This document shows, piece by piece, positions 11,202-23,073 of a stretch of DNA of 64,000 nt. The notes beneath the pieces were generated by a model, which was given only the letters and a program-made list of their open reading frames with translations, searched no databases and had not been told where the DNA came from. Position 1 is the stretch's first letter. Each line of letters starts with the position of its first letter. Location of the stretch: positions 186,001-250,000 of the forward strand of contig MU119251.1 of NCBI GenBank assembly GCA_014904845.1, read 5' to 3'. A program made the position numbers and the translations under genes. Source of the stretch: Acephala macrosclerotiorum (taxonomy: Eukaryota > Ascomycota > Leotiomycetes > Helotiales > Mollisiaceae).

Positions 11202-12267
11202 GTTGCAAAGTCCGGTCCTTCAGCCGTTCAAATCCACGAAACTTTCGTCGAGTCTTCTTGTAACTTCGCAGTGACTGCGAAGCGATGATGTTGAAATAAA
11301 TAAGAAGGAAACAAGCATAATCACTACGTTGAACTTACCTGTAGTTATGTTTTTTGGCCACGAGAATATCCAGATGCAATCAGCCTGAAGCAGGTGCATA
11401 CGAGACCACGAGCCACTGCTTTGGGATACTGAAAGGGCCTAAAGGACTAGTCTTGTTGTTACACATACAACCTCGATCTTGAATTTACCAAAAAAGAACC
11501 CCCCCTATTCATTCGAGTGTATTTCCCCTTCGACCGGAATAATCGGGCTCGTGACCGAAGACTGTGCTTCCAGCGTGGTATTGAGGCATTCTCATGGCCT
11601 TGACCTACCTGTCAAGACGACACATCATTGGCGACTTTGTAAACAACTCGCAACACAGGGAGAATGAAAGGTGGAAAAGAATTGCTTCGCTGATTTGATT
11701 TGAGTGTCGGCTCGTCTATTCATGCTGTGCCATCTACGGGAGACAGCGAAAACGTGCTCTGCTTTCAGTCTTTAGCCTCTGGCGATTATTTTAGACGATT
11801 CGAAATAGGTAACCAAACTTGATTCCCGGCTAGCTCTGCTCTCTTCCTTCGTAACCTCGCCTCAGCCTTGCATTTCCCCGCGTTTCCTTTGATTCAGCCT
11901 CGTCTGCCCATGCCTCACTTCTACTTACCCATTATCCAGGTCGTCAGGGGGTCTTTGCTCAGCCTTCCGCCCACCTTCATGTTAGAGTAGAGTTGCGTTA
12001 ACCAAATCTCGTAATTCATAAATCAACGAATACGCTATCCCTACACAACACCTCCATTTCTTTGAGCGAGGGAAAATCGGTCTCCACCTTCGATGGCACA
12101 TCCTTGTCGTAATGATAATCAACACACCAGATAAAATGTCCACTCACGGCCTTGCTATCATTCCATGTTACAGATATCTAAAAGTCTGTGAGTCAAAATT
12201 TCGTTTGTACGGTCAAGTGACTGACCTGGTGGTATCTCTCTTCCGGTGGGGTCCAATTCTTTGGCGT
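11202..12267. other. Gene-free stretch upstream of the transporter pseudogene
   Basis: Former promoter region of the transporter. Only short frames, none with a domain. Nothing else seen. Confidence 0.5.
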
Positions 12268-13878
12268 CTACTCATGACCACGAACATTAGTAGCCAATAT
12301 CTCATTTGTCACAGCTTCCAATCTGTTGATCAGCACTGCCGAATTTCTATCCCCTTCGACCGTCATGCATTCGTCGTGTGTGCCGCCGTTTGGTGCGTGG
12401 GTTTCGTCGTGTAGTTTGGTCGCTATCTGCCGGTAAACGGCTGTTTCCTCAGAATAGTAGAACTTGTTGACTTCTGCCCCAAACTTGCAGGGTTTACACA
12501 GATAATATCGAGAAGTGTCGTACGTGTGACAGCTGAGTCCATAAACGGTATGGACCACATCCCCAAAGTCTGCCACACTTCCAAGACCTGCATGGGGTAC
12601 GGCCCAATCAGCTGCCCCATTTCTTCATGAGCAGCATTATTGCCAGCTTCGACGACCCATCGATCAAGTCTTCCAGCAGTACCAAGATGATTTACTTTCT
12701 CCAACTTCATATACCGCATCTGAATCGCTGCTCCGATCTTGACGAGAGACTCTGTATGCTCCCCGAGGGTTTTGAGGTCTCTGATATGCCCTTCAAGGTA
12801 GGCAATCTTGGTTTGCAGCTCCTCCTTGGCAAGAAGGTTCCTGTTCCTTTTCATAGCTTTGGACAGTCTTTTCTTCCCCTCCGAGAAAGATTCAATACTA
12901 CCATCACTCTCACCTCCATAATTTGTTCGAGCTTTTCGTACTTCAATTTCAGGTCTTCGTGCTCGATTTCCAGGTTTATGTACTCTGCGCGAGCAAAATT
13001 GGCCGAGTATTCTTCGAGTCTCTCAATCTCCTCATATTTTCCTCCTATATCCTGCCAACATTTGCCGATTTCTGCTGAGCCCTCGGCGAGTCGAGTTGAC
13101 AGGACTTCATTCTCCTTTTCCAGTCCAGCACACTCGCTGGTGCTTCGTAGGCTCTTCTCGTATGAGCCTTTCAAGGCATCATACTCCTCCTCTTATTCGT
13201 TGCACTGTTGTTGGCTAAATTTCTCCGCTAGTGTATCTCGCTCTTCAAGCCAATACTCAAGTCGCTCGGTGTCGGCATTTTTGTTGATCCCATCTATCTC
13301 AGGCACGTAGAGTCGCTCCAGCAAATCATCCTTCTCCTTCATAAGTGTCTCGTTCTCCTCCCGCAAGGCGTCACAGCTATCGGCATTTGGCAAACTCTGC
13401 TCGTATGGAGATTTGAGGATGCTGTATTTCTTCTTGTGAGCTTGGAGTTTCAGTTCGCGTTCGACCAGCCTGTTCTGCTGCTCTGCAATTTCCTCCTCCT
13501 GCTCAACGATCTTCTCTTCTCGGACAGCTATCTCGTCGTTCTTTAAAGTCTGTTCATTCAAAAAAAGCTCGAGTCAAATTGGCAATGCAGTCTAAGCCCT
13601 CATAGTGCAAAGCTTTCCTTTTCTCGTTCTCTCGCTTCAAAGTTTCCACTTCGCGAGAAGATACCGAACATCGGATTCAGACCATCAGTCACCCTTCGCA
13701 ACTTAAGTCCCGCCTTTTGGATCTCTGGAGACAAGTCATATTCGCCTTCAGGTTCATTGTTGAATTTAGGGGTCAGGTCTAGAATGCAGGGATCGAATTC
13801 TGGGTTGATTGTAGGTAATGAAAGTAGATGGGATCGATTAGCAGGTGCCTTGTGGTTCGTCTTCTTTTTATTGCCCAT
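12268..13878 (-). pseudogene. Coiled-coil protein gene, frame broken (probable pseudogene)
   Basis: A series of frames reads as one protein only if lesions are ignored. The start is at 13878 (MGNKKKTNHKAP). Near 13600 the frame slips: EREKESFAL ends in a stop, while another frame continues with HYEGLDCIANLTRAFFE. At 13193-13195 a TAA sits between QQCNE and EEEYDALKGSYEKS, both clearly coil-forming. A one-base slip near 12910 separates EKLEQIMEV from SFSEGKKRLSKAMKRNRN. The C-terminal part contains SCHTYDTSRYYLCKPCKFG, a Cys-rich patch that might bind zinc. An internal duplication is visible: ILKSPYEQSLPNADSCDALREE (about 13380-13450) resembles ALKGSYEKSLRSTSECAGLEKE (about 13115-13180). No family recognised. 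Alternative: undetected introns or sequencing errors. Confidence 0.6.
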
Positions 13879-14246
13879 CTAGAAAGGTATGTAAGCTAAG
13901 CAGCGAGATGTATGGTATTTTGAGTGGGTGTGATGGAGTGAAGGTTCGACGCGTCTGTGCATCTAGTACGCGAATTTTCGTGTTGATTTCATAAAAGTAT
14001 ATAACTATAAATGCGACCCAGATGTTTTGAAGAAAAATGCAAATCCTTGTCCACAGACAGTACACCGTGCTGTAATAGCTTGAGGAGAATATGCATGTAC
14101 CAAGCTGTGTGGCAAGATCTGTCTTCTTCGAAACTATTTTGCTGCTTGCTGGGACGTCACGTGACGGCATTCAGTTCGAAGAGCCCTGGAAGCCCTCGTT
14201 GGTGTCCTTGGAAATATGGGACATCGAAATCCAGGCGTCAATGAGC
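13879..14246. other. Intergenic; nothing recognised
   Basis: Between the coiled-coil pseudogene and the 3' end of the regulator. A TCACGTGA palindrome (E-box-like) lies near 14157. No gene supported. Confidence 0.45.
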
Positions 14247-16927
14247 TCATGGTAGCAACATGCCATCAACGTCAGTTGGTGCACCCAGATCCCACTGCAA
14301 GTTCTGCTCTTCCGGGAAGAGGAAATCCAGATTGGCCATTCCAGCTGTCACCTTTACAGATCGTAAGCTAACGTCTGCTATGTTTGAGACCATGCATACT
14401 TACAAGAGAATTGAATGATGACCAATCCGTCAGCTCGGCCATGAGACTTGAAGGGGTAGCACCATTCGGACCGTCACTCCCTGACGTCTCGTTCGCCATT
14501 GAGAAGTCGAGCCGGCTTGTGTCAAGCATAGAGGCTCCACTGACGTTAGTACCATCATGAATATGGTTCATATTTTGACTTCTGGCGATGTAGGTGGTTG
14601 AGAAGTTCGCGTTTTGAGACTCGCGGTACCCTCTGGTTTGCTTCACAGCCTCTAAGCGAAGTTCCTCAAGCACGACACTGTATCTCTGAGCCAAGGACTC
14701 TTTCTCCGCCATGGATCTGATTTGGCTCTGACATTTTTCTGCAGCTTGGAAATATGATAGATATTTCTCCTGAGGGGCATTGCGTTGTTGAGTTGTGTAG
14801 ACATACAAGACCACAACAGCACAAAATGCAAAGTACTGAGTGAACTGCTATGCATCAGACAACCCATTCGAGACGGAAACATATCGACAACACTTACCCA
14901 ATATGCTCTGAAAATCTGCTTCCCCTCAGCAAGTTCATTGACAATGCCGACGATGTTCATAGCCGCCTCAAGGCAGTCCGAGACGCTTTTGTCCATATCA
15001 GGAGTTCCTAGGGTTCCACGCTGTCTCGAAATTTTGTTGCTGAGGCTTGCGAAATTGCCGAGGAGGAACGGCCGGTGGACTAAAATCAGAGCATGGTGAT
15101 AAGCCAAATTGAGCACATTGCGTTGACGTTGATAAAGAGGAAGAAGCAGTGATGGGTCTATTCCGTCTGCTCCGAGGAATCGAGACAGTCCTTCGCGCCA
15201 GCTCAGGAGGTCTGCAGAATACTTCGAAGTGAGGGATACTCTAGCGGAAGGTGACGGCGTACGAATAGAGTACAGATCGCGCAGTATGTTACTGACAATT
15301 CTCGATAACCTGCATCATCTTTAGTGGTGAGGGCAGTTATACAAAACCAGTACTAACCGGGCATGGGCAACAGGTGCCATCATGATGGATTGGGCCTTCG
15401 AGCTGCTAGGGTTTATTTTATGAGAGCTGAGATCAGAATCATTGATACAAGTCGGAAAATCCTAGGACATGGCGATTAGCAGGCGCTCAATATATGGGTC
15501 TTCAGCTTGTGAAAACTCTACCTGGTCAATGTCATCGTCGTGAAACGTCCGCGGCCTTCCCAAAGCAGCGGAAAGATAGTTGTCAAGGCTGTAGGCACAC
15601 CAGAAAACCCGCTTGCGGCACTCGAGCTCGATCAAGTCAAATCCGTTCGAGGTCTCCACTCTTCGCTTGCGGTGTATACCAATGGCAAGGATCAGATGAG
15701 CGGTTGTGCCAAACAAACTCCAACAATGATTGACCCTGGATTGAGACAACAGGTAAAAACACTGACAAAGCCGAGCCTGCACACTCGTGAGCCGAATCTC
15801 CCCCGTTTCGGTTGACAATTGATGATCCGCTGCCTGGAAATAACGAGCGCTTGGAAACATCAGATTTGATTCTAAATAATTGTTCAAGGGCTTCTCACCT
15901 TGTGTCAGCAGGAGAGCTTCCTTGATTCGACATGTAATCTTTCGCTTGTGCCATTACCATGAACAGCACAGCAGTTCGCTCTCTGGCCCCATCTTTCTGG
16001 CGCATGACCCCGAGGTTTTCATAGAATTCTTCTAGCCACGCTTCCACGGTAGGACGATGAAGAAAGCGATGAGTAGGAACTGCAAAATCAAAGTACCTTG
16101 CAACAAGTTTTTCAGCATCACTTCTTGCAGGCAATATAAAGAAAGATGGATTGAACTCTGGCAAAGGGGCATCGCCGAACGTAAATATGCTAGAGTTCTG
16201 AGAGAAGGACACCTTCTGATGCAACTTCTTTTGCACTCGTAGAAGAAATGAAACCCCAGAGCTAGGCCCTACATAATGACCTTGCAAGTCGGTCTGAGAA
16301 GGCTCAGGAGAGTTGCGTGAAGACGGCATCCTTGAATCTAGCCTCTCCTGAAAAGGGCGCTGCATATGACCAGTAGGCACTGACTCTGACTGAGTACCAC
16401 TGTGCTGATCCACTGGCGGACTTGGCAGGGATGCCTGAAGGAGCAATTCCCTAGACGAAGAAGTCAGCACTTTCTCCGGCAAGGTTGTTCCAGGAGCAAT
16501 TGGACATTTTATTAAGAGAAAGCTATCAAGACACATACATGCCGGGATAATTTGCTCTTCGGCCTTCGATTAGTTGATCAGAATGATCCAGACTGTCTGG
16601 GACAATTTGCTTCAATGAAAATTCAGAAGCATACTGCACACTGTCATCGGGTAACACAGATGGAAGTCTTCCGCGATTGTATGCAGCTGTAAATTCGCAG
16701 CTTAAACTGGCCTGTACACAGAGCGTGCACGGCTGCTTCCCGCTACACCGAATTTTCTTCCTGATCCATGTTAGTCAATGTCCAAATAGACCTGGGACAA
16801 TCGTATCAGACCGTTTACAGCGATCGCAAGCGCGACTGACCCGGCTCCGAACCTCATCCTTTTTCCGTCTTTTGGGGGGTTGCTGCTCATCCCCACCTCT
16901 TGGTGGAGATGTTTGCTCGGCCGACAT
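14247..16927 (-). CDS. Zn2Cys6 transcription factor with fungal-specific TF domain
   Basis: Eight exons: 16927-16812, 16760-16539, 16450-15899, 15849-15522, 15461-15358, 15309-14898, 14847-14404, 14351-14247; about 760 residues. The binuclear zinc cluster is complete once the first intron (16761-16811) is removed: Cys34, 37, 44, 50, 53 and 60 in ACDRCKRKKIRC..KQPC..C, followed by a Ser/Pro-rich linker and the middle homology region (RYFQAADHQLS, FWCAYSLDNYLSAALGRPRT, HRPFLLGNFA). The intron 15850-15898 needs an AAG acceptor to restore the conserved TSARYFQAADHQ junction, so the gene is intact despite an apparent frameshift there. As the nearest regulator, 353 bp from the dehydratase end, it is the natural candidate to control the sugar-acid genes; that is inference from position. 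Confidence 0.92.
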
Positions 16928-17279
16928 CTCCTGGCTATCTGCCATGCATAGGCGGAGCGATATAGCTTGAGCAATGTTGCCGGAATTATAGATCTTCGCC
17001 GTATGCTCGAAAGGAGGTTTTCACGGAAGGAAGCCGGCCTGGTTCGGAAAACTTCCCAAAATGCGGGGGGAAATTTCTCGCTTGTGCATTTATCAACACT
17101 TTAATTTCACGCCTTTCACCATCTCCTCGTGGATCTTCCAACTTGACAAGTGCTTGAGAATGGTTTCTGTATTTGAAATTTTCCGACACTAGAGACTGAG
17201 GGAGTGAGTAGAGGGCACATGATCGTAAATTCCTATTTTTCTTTACTATCCTTCACATTCTGAAGCTAGCATGCGTCCA

Positions 17280-18568
17280 TCACCACTCTCTCACTTCTCC
17301 GCCGGGTCCAATGAACCCAGGACTTACCCATGCTTTCGCATTTTCCGAGTGCTTTCGAACTTGGTCTTCATCAATTTCAATCCCAAGACCAGGACCCGTC
17401 ATGAGTTTGATGTACCCTCCTTCAACATTCCAGACCTCAGGATTGTGGGTGTAACTCGTCAAGTCCTGTCCTCCTACGTTGTAATGGATGCCCAAACTCA
17501 TCTCCTGAATCACGAAATTTGGCGTAGATGCAGCGACTTGAATGTTTGCAGCTAGGGCTATCGGTCCGAGAGGGCAATGGGGAGCGAGAGCAACATCATA
17601 CGTCTCAGCCATCGCAGCTATCCTTCGCATCTCAGATATCCCTCCACAATGACTGATATCTGGTTGCAAAATATCGACAGCACCAGCCTCGAGGAATGGA
17701 CGTATATCCCATCTGCTATGAAGTCGTTCTCCAAGGGCAATTGGAATGCTGGTCTGCTGGGAAAGTGCTTTGATGCCGTCAATGTGCTCTGACAATAACG
17801 GTTCTTCGATGAACATCGGACGATGGGGCTCAAGCGCCTTCGCGAGCTGTTTAGCCATGGGTTTGTGGACCCGGCCATGAAAGTCGATTCCAGCATCCAT
17901 ACCGAGGGCCTTCACGGCTTTGAGTCTCTTGACACATTCATCCAGAGCCGAAGGAAAGTCCAGCCATCCAAGGTCTTCTGTTCCATTCATCTTGACTGAA
18001 GTAAAGCCTTGAGCTTTCCTCGCTTTGCTATGTTCGTTAGAACCTCTCTTGGGAATGATACAAATAACATACGCTTGATTTGCAACATCTCCAGGTCTAT
18101 CTCCGCCGATCCAGGCATAGACTTTAATTTTGTCACGGACCTTTCCACCAAGAAGCTGGTAAATAGGAACTCCAAATCTTCGAGCTAAAAGATGTTATCA
18201 TACGAATGGAGGAATATGGGCCCAAAAAAACTTACCTTTTAGATCCCAAAGAGCAATATCAATCCCAGCAAGAGCGCTCATAAAGACTGGACCACCCCTG
18301 TAAAAGCCCAGTCTCCAAGTGGTTTGCCATATATGTTCGATGTCGCTATGGATATCTCAGAAAGAGTCAATCTAGACAGGATTTTTACGTACTCGGCATC
18401 CATACCAGTGTATCTTTCAATATAAGCATCTAGACACCCTTCCACAGCTTGAGTGTGGCCTTCTAGTGATGCTTCACCCCACCCAACTAACCCCGCATCA
18501 TCTGTAATCTTGACGAACAGCCATCGTGGAGGTACACGGAAGTATTCTATCTTTGCAATCTTTGGCAT
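17280..18568 (-). CDS. D-galactonate dehydratase-type enolase-superfamily enzyme (DgoD-like)
   Basis: Exons 18568-18393, 18345-18236, 18184-18073, 18027-17280; 381 residues, the length of bacterial DgoD. It should remove water from an aldonic acid (best fit D-galactonate) to give a 2-keto-3-deoxy acid, using Mg2+. Metal ligands and acid/base residues line up: Asp181 and His183 in IDFHGR, Glu207 in MFIEEPLL, Glu233 in [11 protein letters not shown], His283 in [12 protein letters not shown]. The N-terminus [16 protein letters not shown] and the end [19 protein letters not shown] also fit DgoD rather than the L-galactonate dehydratase of the fungal galacturonate route. An in-frame upstream ATG at 18658 would add 30 basic, Ser-rich residues. 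It is followed upstream by the reductase gene on the same strand. Other aldonate substrates remain possible. Confidence 0.92.
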
Positions 18569-18904
18569 TATTGATGATTGGAGTGAGATAGACTTTCTGA
18601 AGGAGAGAGCCGCCGCAGATGGACTCTTATGATAAAAAAGCTTGTGGACGAACGACATCGGAGGTACCAATACTATCACGTGTTAGAAATCAGAAAACTT
18701 GAGGTCCACTTGGAAGCACGCATCCGTTCCGGGGTTGCATATCCGAGTGGGAACGGAGAATCAAAGTACTGTAGATAATTGCTGTCACAAGCCATCACAA
18801 GCAGGAAAGGTATGCAAGTCTGAAGCTAACAGGACCACGAAACATGAGATCACAGTTGTGGACGAAAAGATTCTGATTCGTGATCTCGACACCAAACAAA
18901 AGTA

Positions 18905-20183
<1,279 letters not shown>

Positions 20184-20511
20184 TTTACTTTAAAAAGAGC
20201 AAGTGAACCCGAATCGACAATCGCTTTGAGGGACAATAAATACACGCAAATTCGTTCTCAGTCATTATGACCCCTCAGACGCATCTCCTTTTCCGGCAGT
20301 GGGGAACCTTTTTCCGTGAAGCTTTCCCCGCATGAAGTGAGGTTCACTGAAAGTGGGAGAAACATTACTATAGGCCACTTGACCAGCAGAGAAGAAAGAC
20401 CTCAGAAATGAGGTGATTGTATATATATGTAGATGTATGGACGTATTGGGACTCAATATTTGTAGAAAGATAGGTTCTCTTCCGAGTTTAAAACCCCTTT
20501 CTGTCTTAAGG
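20184..20511. promoter_or_regulatory. Shared divergent promoter of reductase and aldolase, with CreA-type sites
   Basis: The reductase start (20183, minus) and aldolase start (20512, plus) face away from each other over 328 bp, which suggests joint control. Two matches to the fungal carbon-repressor consensus SYGGRG are present: GTGGGG at 20299-20304 on the plus strand and GCGGGG on the minus strand at 20326-20331. Several CGG/CCG triplets, the half-sites of Zn2Cys6 regulators, lie in the same 50 bp. Binding is not shown by sequence alone. Confidence 0.55.
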
Positions 20512-21549
20512 ATGCCTCAGGACGCTATTGCTCCTCCGGAAGGAGTTTTCTGCCCAGTCCCAACTTTCTTCAAAACATCACCAGCATCTTCGTCTACATT
20601 ACAAGCAGCACTGGACGTCCCAGCGCAATGTCAACACAGTATTCACCTCGCCAAGAACGGTGTTCGAGGCCTTGTGCTGCTTGGAAGCACGGGCGAGGCA
20701 ATTCATCTCTCGCGGGCTGAAAGGTTCGAATTGATCTCTGGTGTCCGTGATGGACTTACGAAAGCTGGATTCCCAGATTATCCCATTATGGCAGGCGTTT
20801 TGACGAACTCTGTTGATGAAGCCTTGGAATGGCTAGGAGATGCGAAGAAAGCTGGTGCGCAATGGGGTCTTGTTTTGGCTCCAGGGTACTTTGGAAGTGC
20901 AGCCAATCAGGAGAACCTTCTGGAGTGGTATACACTCGTAGCAGATCTGAGTCCTCTGCCAATTCTCATGTGAGGGACTTCTATACATGTGGAGATTGCG
21001 GAGAGCTAATATTTCTGTAGATACAATTATCCAGGTGTCACGAACAACATTATGATCGGTCTCGATACATACACGAAGCTCGCAGCTCATTCGAACATTG
21101 TTGGGTGCAAGATGTCCCATGGGAATGTCTCACACCATGTCCAAGTTTCCCTGGATCCTGCGATCGATCATACGAGGTTCCGTGTGTATAGTGGTTTTGG
21201 GCAGCAGCTGGGTCCGATCGTGCTTTTCGGTGCCGCTGGTGTCATTGATGGACTTGCAGCGATATATCCACGAGCTGTTTCACGGCTCTTTGACCTTGCT
21301 GCAAAGCGTCCAGTGACGCCTGAAGCCTTGCAGACCATGCAATCATGGCAATTCGTTGTCAGTCGAGCAGAAGAGATGATTGGCAAGTGGGGAATAATTG
21401 GAATCAAAGAGGGTGTATATCGAGAGCTAAGCATTGGCAACCTTCAGGGTGGTAGATTGCCCTTGAAAGGTAGCATGCCTGAAGGCGAATGGGCTAAGTG
21501 GGCTGTAGCTATGGACGCCATGCAGAAGCTTGAAGCGGCAGTAGATTAG
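20512..21549 (+). CDS. DHDPS/NAL-family aldolase, probable 2-keto-3-deoxy sugar-acid aldolase
   Basis: Exons 20512-20969 and 21021-21549; 328 residues. The family folds as a TIM barrel and cleaves or forms 2-keto acids through a Schiff base on lysine. Visible are LLGSTGEAIHLS (the GTTGE-type pyruvate pocket), the catalytic tyrosine in IYNYPGV (Tyr154, codon completed across the intron) and the Schiff-base lysine Lys183 in GCKMSHGN. Beside a galactonate-type dehydratase the likely reaction is 2-keto-3-deoxygalactonate to pyruvate plus glyceraldehyde, parallel to GaaC/LGA1 in the galacturonate route. Start chosen at the ATG before PQDAIAPPEG; an upstream in-frame extension is not conserved-looking. 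Lysine biosynthesis is unlikely, since most fungi use the aminoadipate route. Confidence 0.9.
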
Positions 21550-21894
21550 TGCATCAATAGATATTGTCATGGTTATGATCTGTCCTATTTCGTGCTCTTA
21601 ACTTCTCCGCCATTACTTTCAGTGAAGCTTTAATTGAGCAACATGTTAAGCCATTAACTGTTATCAAATTGAACCCATAACGCCCATGCTTCGACTATTT
21701 GTAATGGGCCAAGATCTGATTGTCTTTGCCTATGTTCTCAATTATAGACGAGGCATCCAATCCGAGAACCTCGCTATAAAACCTACCTGCTTGCCCCGCA
21801 CAAAATCGGCCAGACTATGGGGTAAGTGCCCATATGCTAATTACCTGAGTGGTGTTGACGAAATCGTGCGCAGGCACTGCGCGGCATAATAGCC

Positions 21895-22718
21895 GGTCCC
21901 CCTCCTCTGTTCGCTCACTCACAGTCGGAGTAAGCAGTGTCGCGACTAAGCAAGTGTCGCGAGTAAGCAAGTGTCGCAAATAAGCGAGTAACTTTAATTG
22001 CGATTATTAAACTATTAAAATTACGTATAAATTGCATCGCGCTATAAGTATTTTTTTGGTTTTATAATATTACTTTTTATATAATTTTGTTGGTATCACT
22101 AGGGGATGCCTATTCGAATAGGGGAAAACAGGGAACGCACGTAAGACTCTTGGTTCTTAGTATGCGTATAACCTCAACTCTAGCGCAATTGGGCTAGTCC
22201 CAATGCAGCCTAGTGCTGCACGTGACTACTACACTAATATTATACCCACATTAATAGTGGGACGTCCCTCGTACCTCGCGCCGTGCCCTGCCTTTGACGA
22301 TTTGAACTTTGAAATAATATAAACGATTTGAATTTATAAATGAGTTTTTATTCGCATTCGTACCGGCTCCGCCGGCGCGAGTAGGGGCGTTCCCCCCCTA
22401 CAACCCCCCCCCGCGTGGAGCTGGAGCTAGAGCTTGGGCTTTACGGGGAGCGCTAAATGCCAAAAGCGACACATCTTGGCGTTTCTTGGCGCAAAAACGT
22501 GACTTTGATTTCACGTGTTATTACGTAAACTCTAGTGGTCTTTTTTCCCCCTAGCGGGATACCTTTAACTATCGTCAAAGGCATAAAATATATATATATA
22601 TATTTTTAATGTGGTTACTACGTAAAATTACTCGAAATCTTAATTGCGATACTTGCTTACTCGCGACACTTGCTTACGCCGACCGTGAGTGAGCGAGCAG
22701 ATGCAGAGGAGGGGGACC
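21895..22718. mobile_element. 824-bp inverted-repeat element with subterminal 17-bp repeats
   Basis: The ends are perfect 15-bp inverted copies of GGTCCCCCTCCTCTG. The similarity continues as imperfect arms of about 100 bp (CGCTCACTCAC, GTCGG, then TAAGCAAGTGTCGCGAG repeats) with a short insertion in the right arm. Three tandem 17-bp units lie in the left arm (about 21929-21985) and about two in the right arm (about 22635-22680). The middle is a patchwork: an AT-rich part with poly-T runs, a GC-rich part near 22360-22440 with long C-runs, then AT again. There is no reading frame. A clear target duplication was not found, only a weak AGC on both sides. It behaves like a non-autonomous DNA transposon of unknown superfamily. 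Confidence 0.75.
21929..21985 (+). repeat. Tandem 17-bp repeats in the left arm of the element
   Basis: Units close to TAAGCAAGTGTCGCGAG occur three times in a row, each a little diverged. The same unit recurs in inverted orientation in the right arm. Such subterminal arrays are usual binding sites for a transposase. Confidence 0.7.
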
Positions 22719-23073
22719 AGCTGTTACGCATCCATCCTAGCCCGAAGTTGGTCTGACAGCAGCACTTCTCGTGTAGGAAGACCCAATGTTCCCTTTTTGA
22801 GGGTCTATCCTATCGCTGTAGGGAACATCAACTTACGTTTCGTAAGGTGGCCAATCATAGCAGCTCGCGTTCGAGTTCGGGTTGAATCACGTGGAGTAAG
22901 CTGAAATCAGAGCTCTTTGACACGATTCGCTCGACAAGGTATCAATGCGAAAGTCGGTAAGTTCGGTATGTGAAGTTGTTCAAAGACAGATCAAATGGTT
23001 TTACCATATAAGTTGTACACCTCGCAGATCGTGGAGTCTCGACCTTTCACTACTTGTATCTTCTCTTTCCAAA

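Noticed and set aside
13868..14170. 100-codon minus frame with a hydrophobic stretch
   Set aside because: Overlaps the start of the coiled-coil pseudogene, has no domain and an unlikely composition.
15850..15898. Apparent frameshift in the first Zn2Cys6 regulator
   Set aside because: An intron with an AAG acceptor restores the frame and gives the conserved TSARYFQAADHQ junction, so the gene was kept as intact.
17280..18568. Naming the dehydratase as the galacturonate-pathway L-galactonate dehydratase (GaaB/Lgd1)
   Set aside because: Its N-terminus, length and active-site segments follow the bacterial D-galactonate dehydratase pattern instead.
20512..21549. Calling the aldolase a lysine-biosynthesis dihydrodipicolinate synthase
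   Set aside because: Fungi generally make lysine through aminoadipate, and the neighbours are sugar-acid genes.
22945..23073. Longer start for the BBE oxidase
   Set aside because: The added residues look neither like a signal peptide nor like conserved sequence; the later ATG gives the usual family start.
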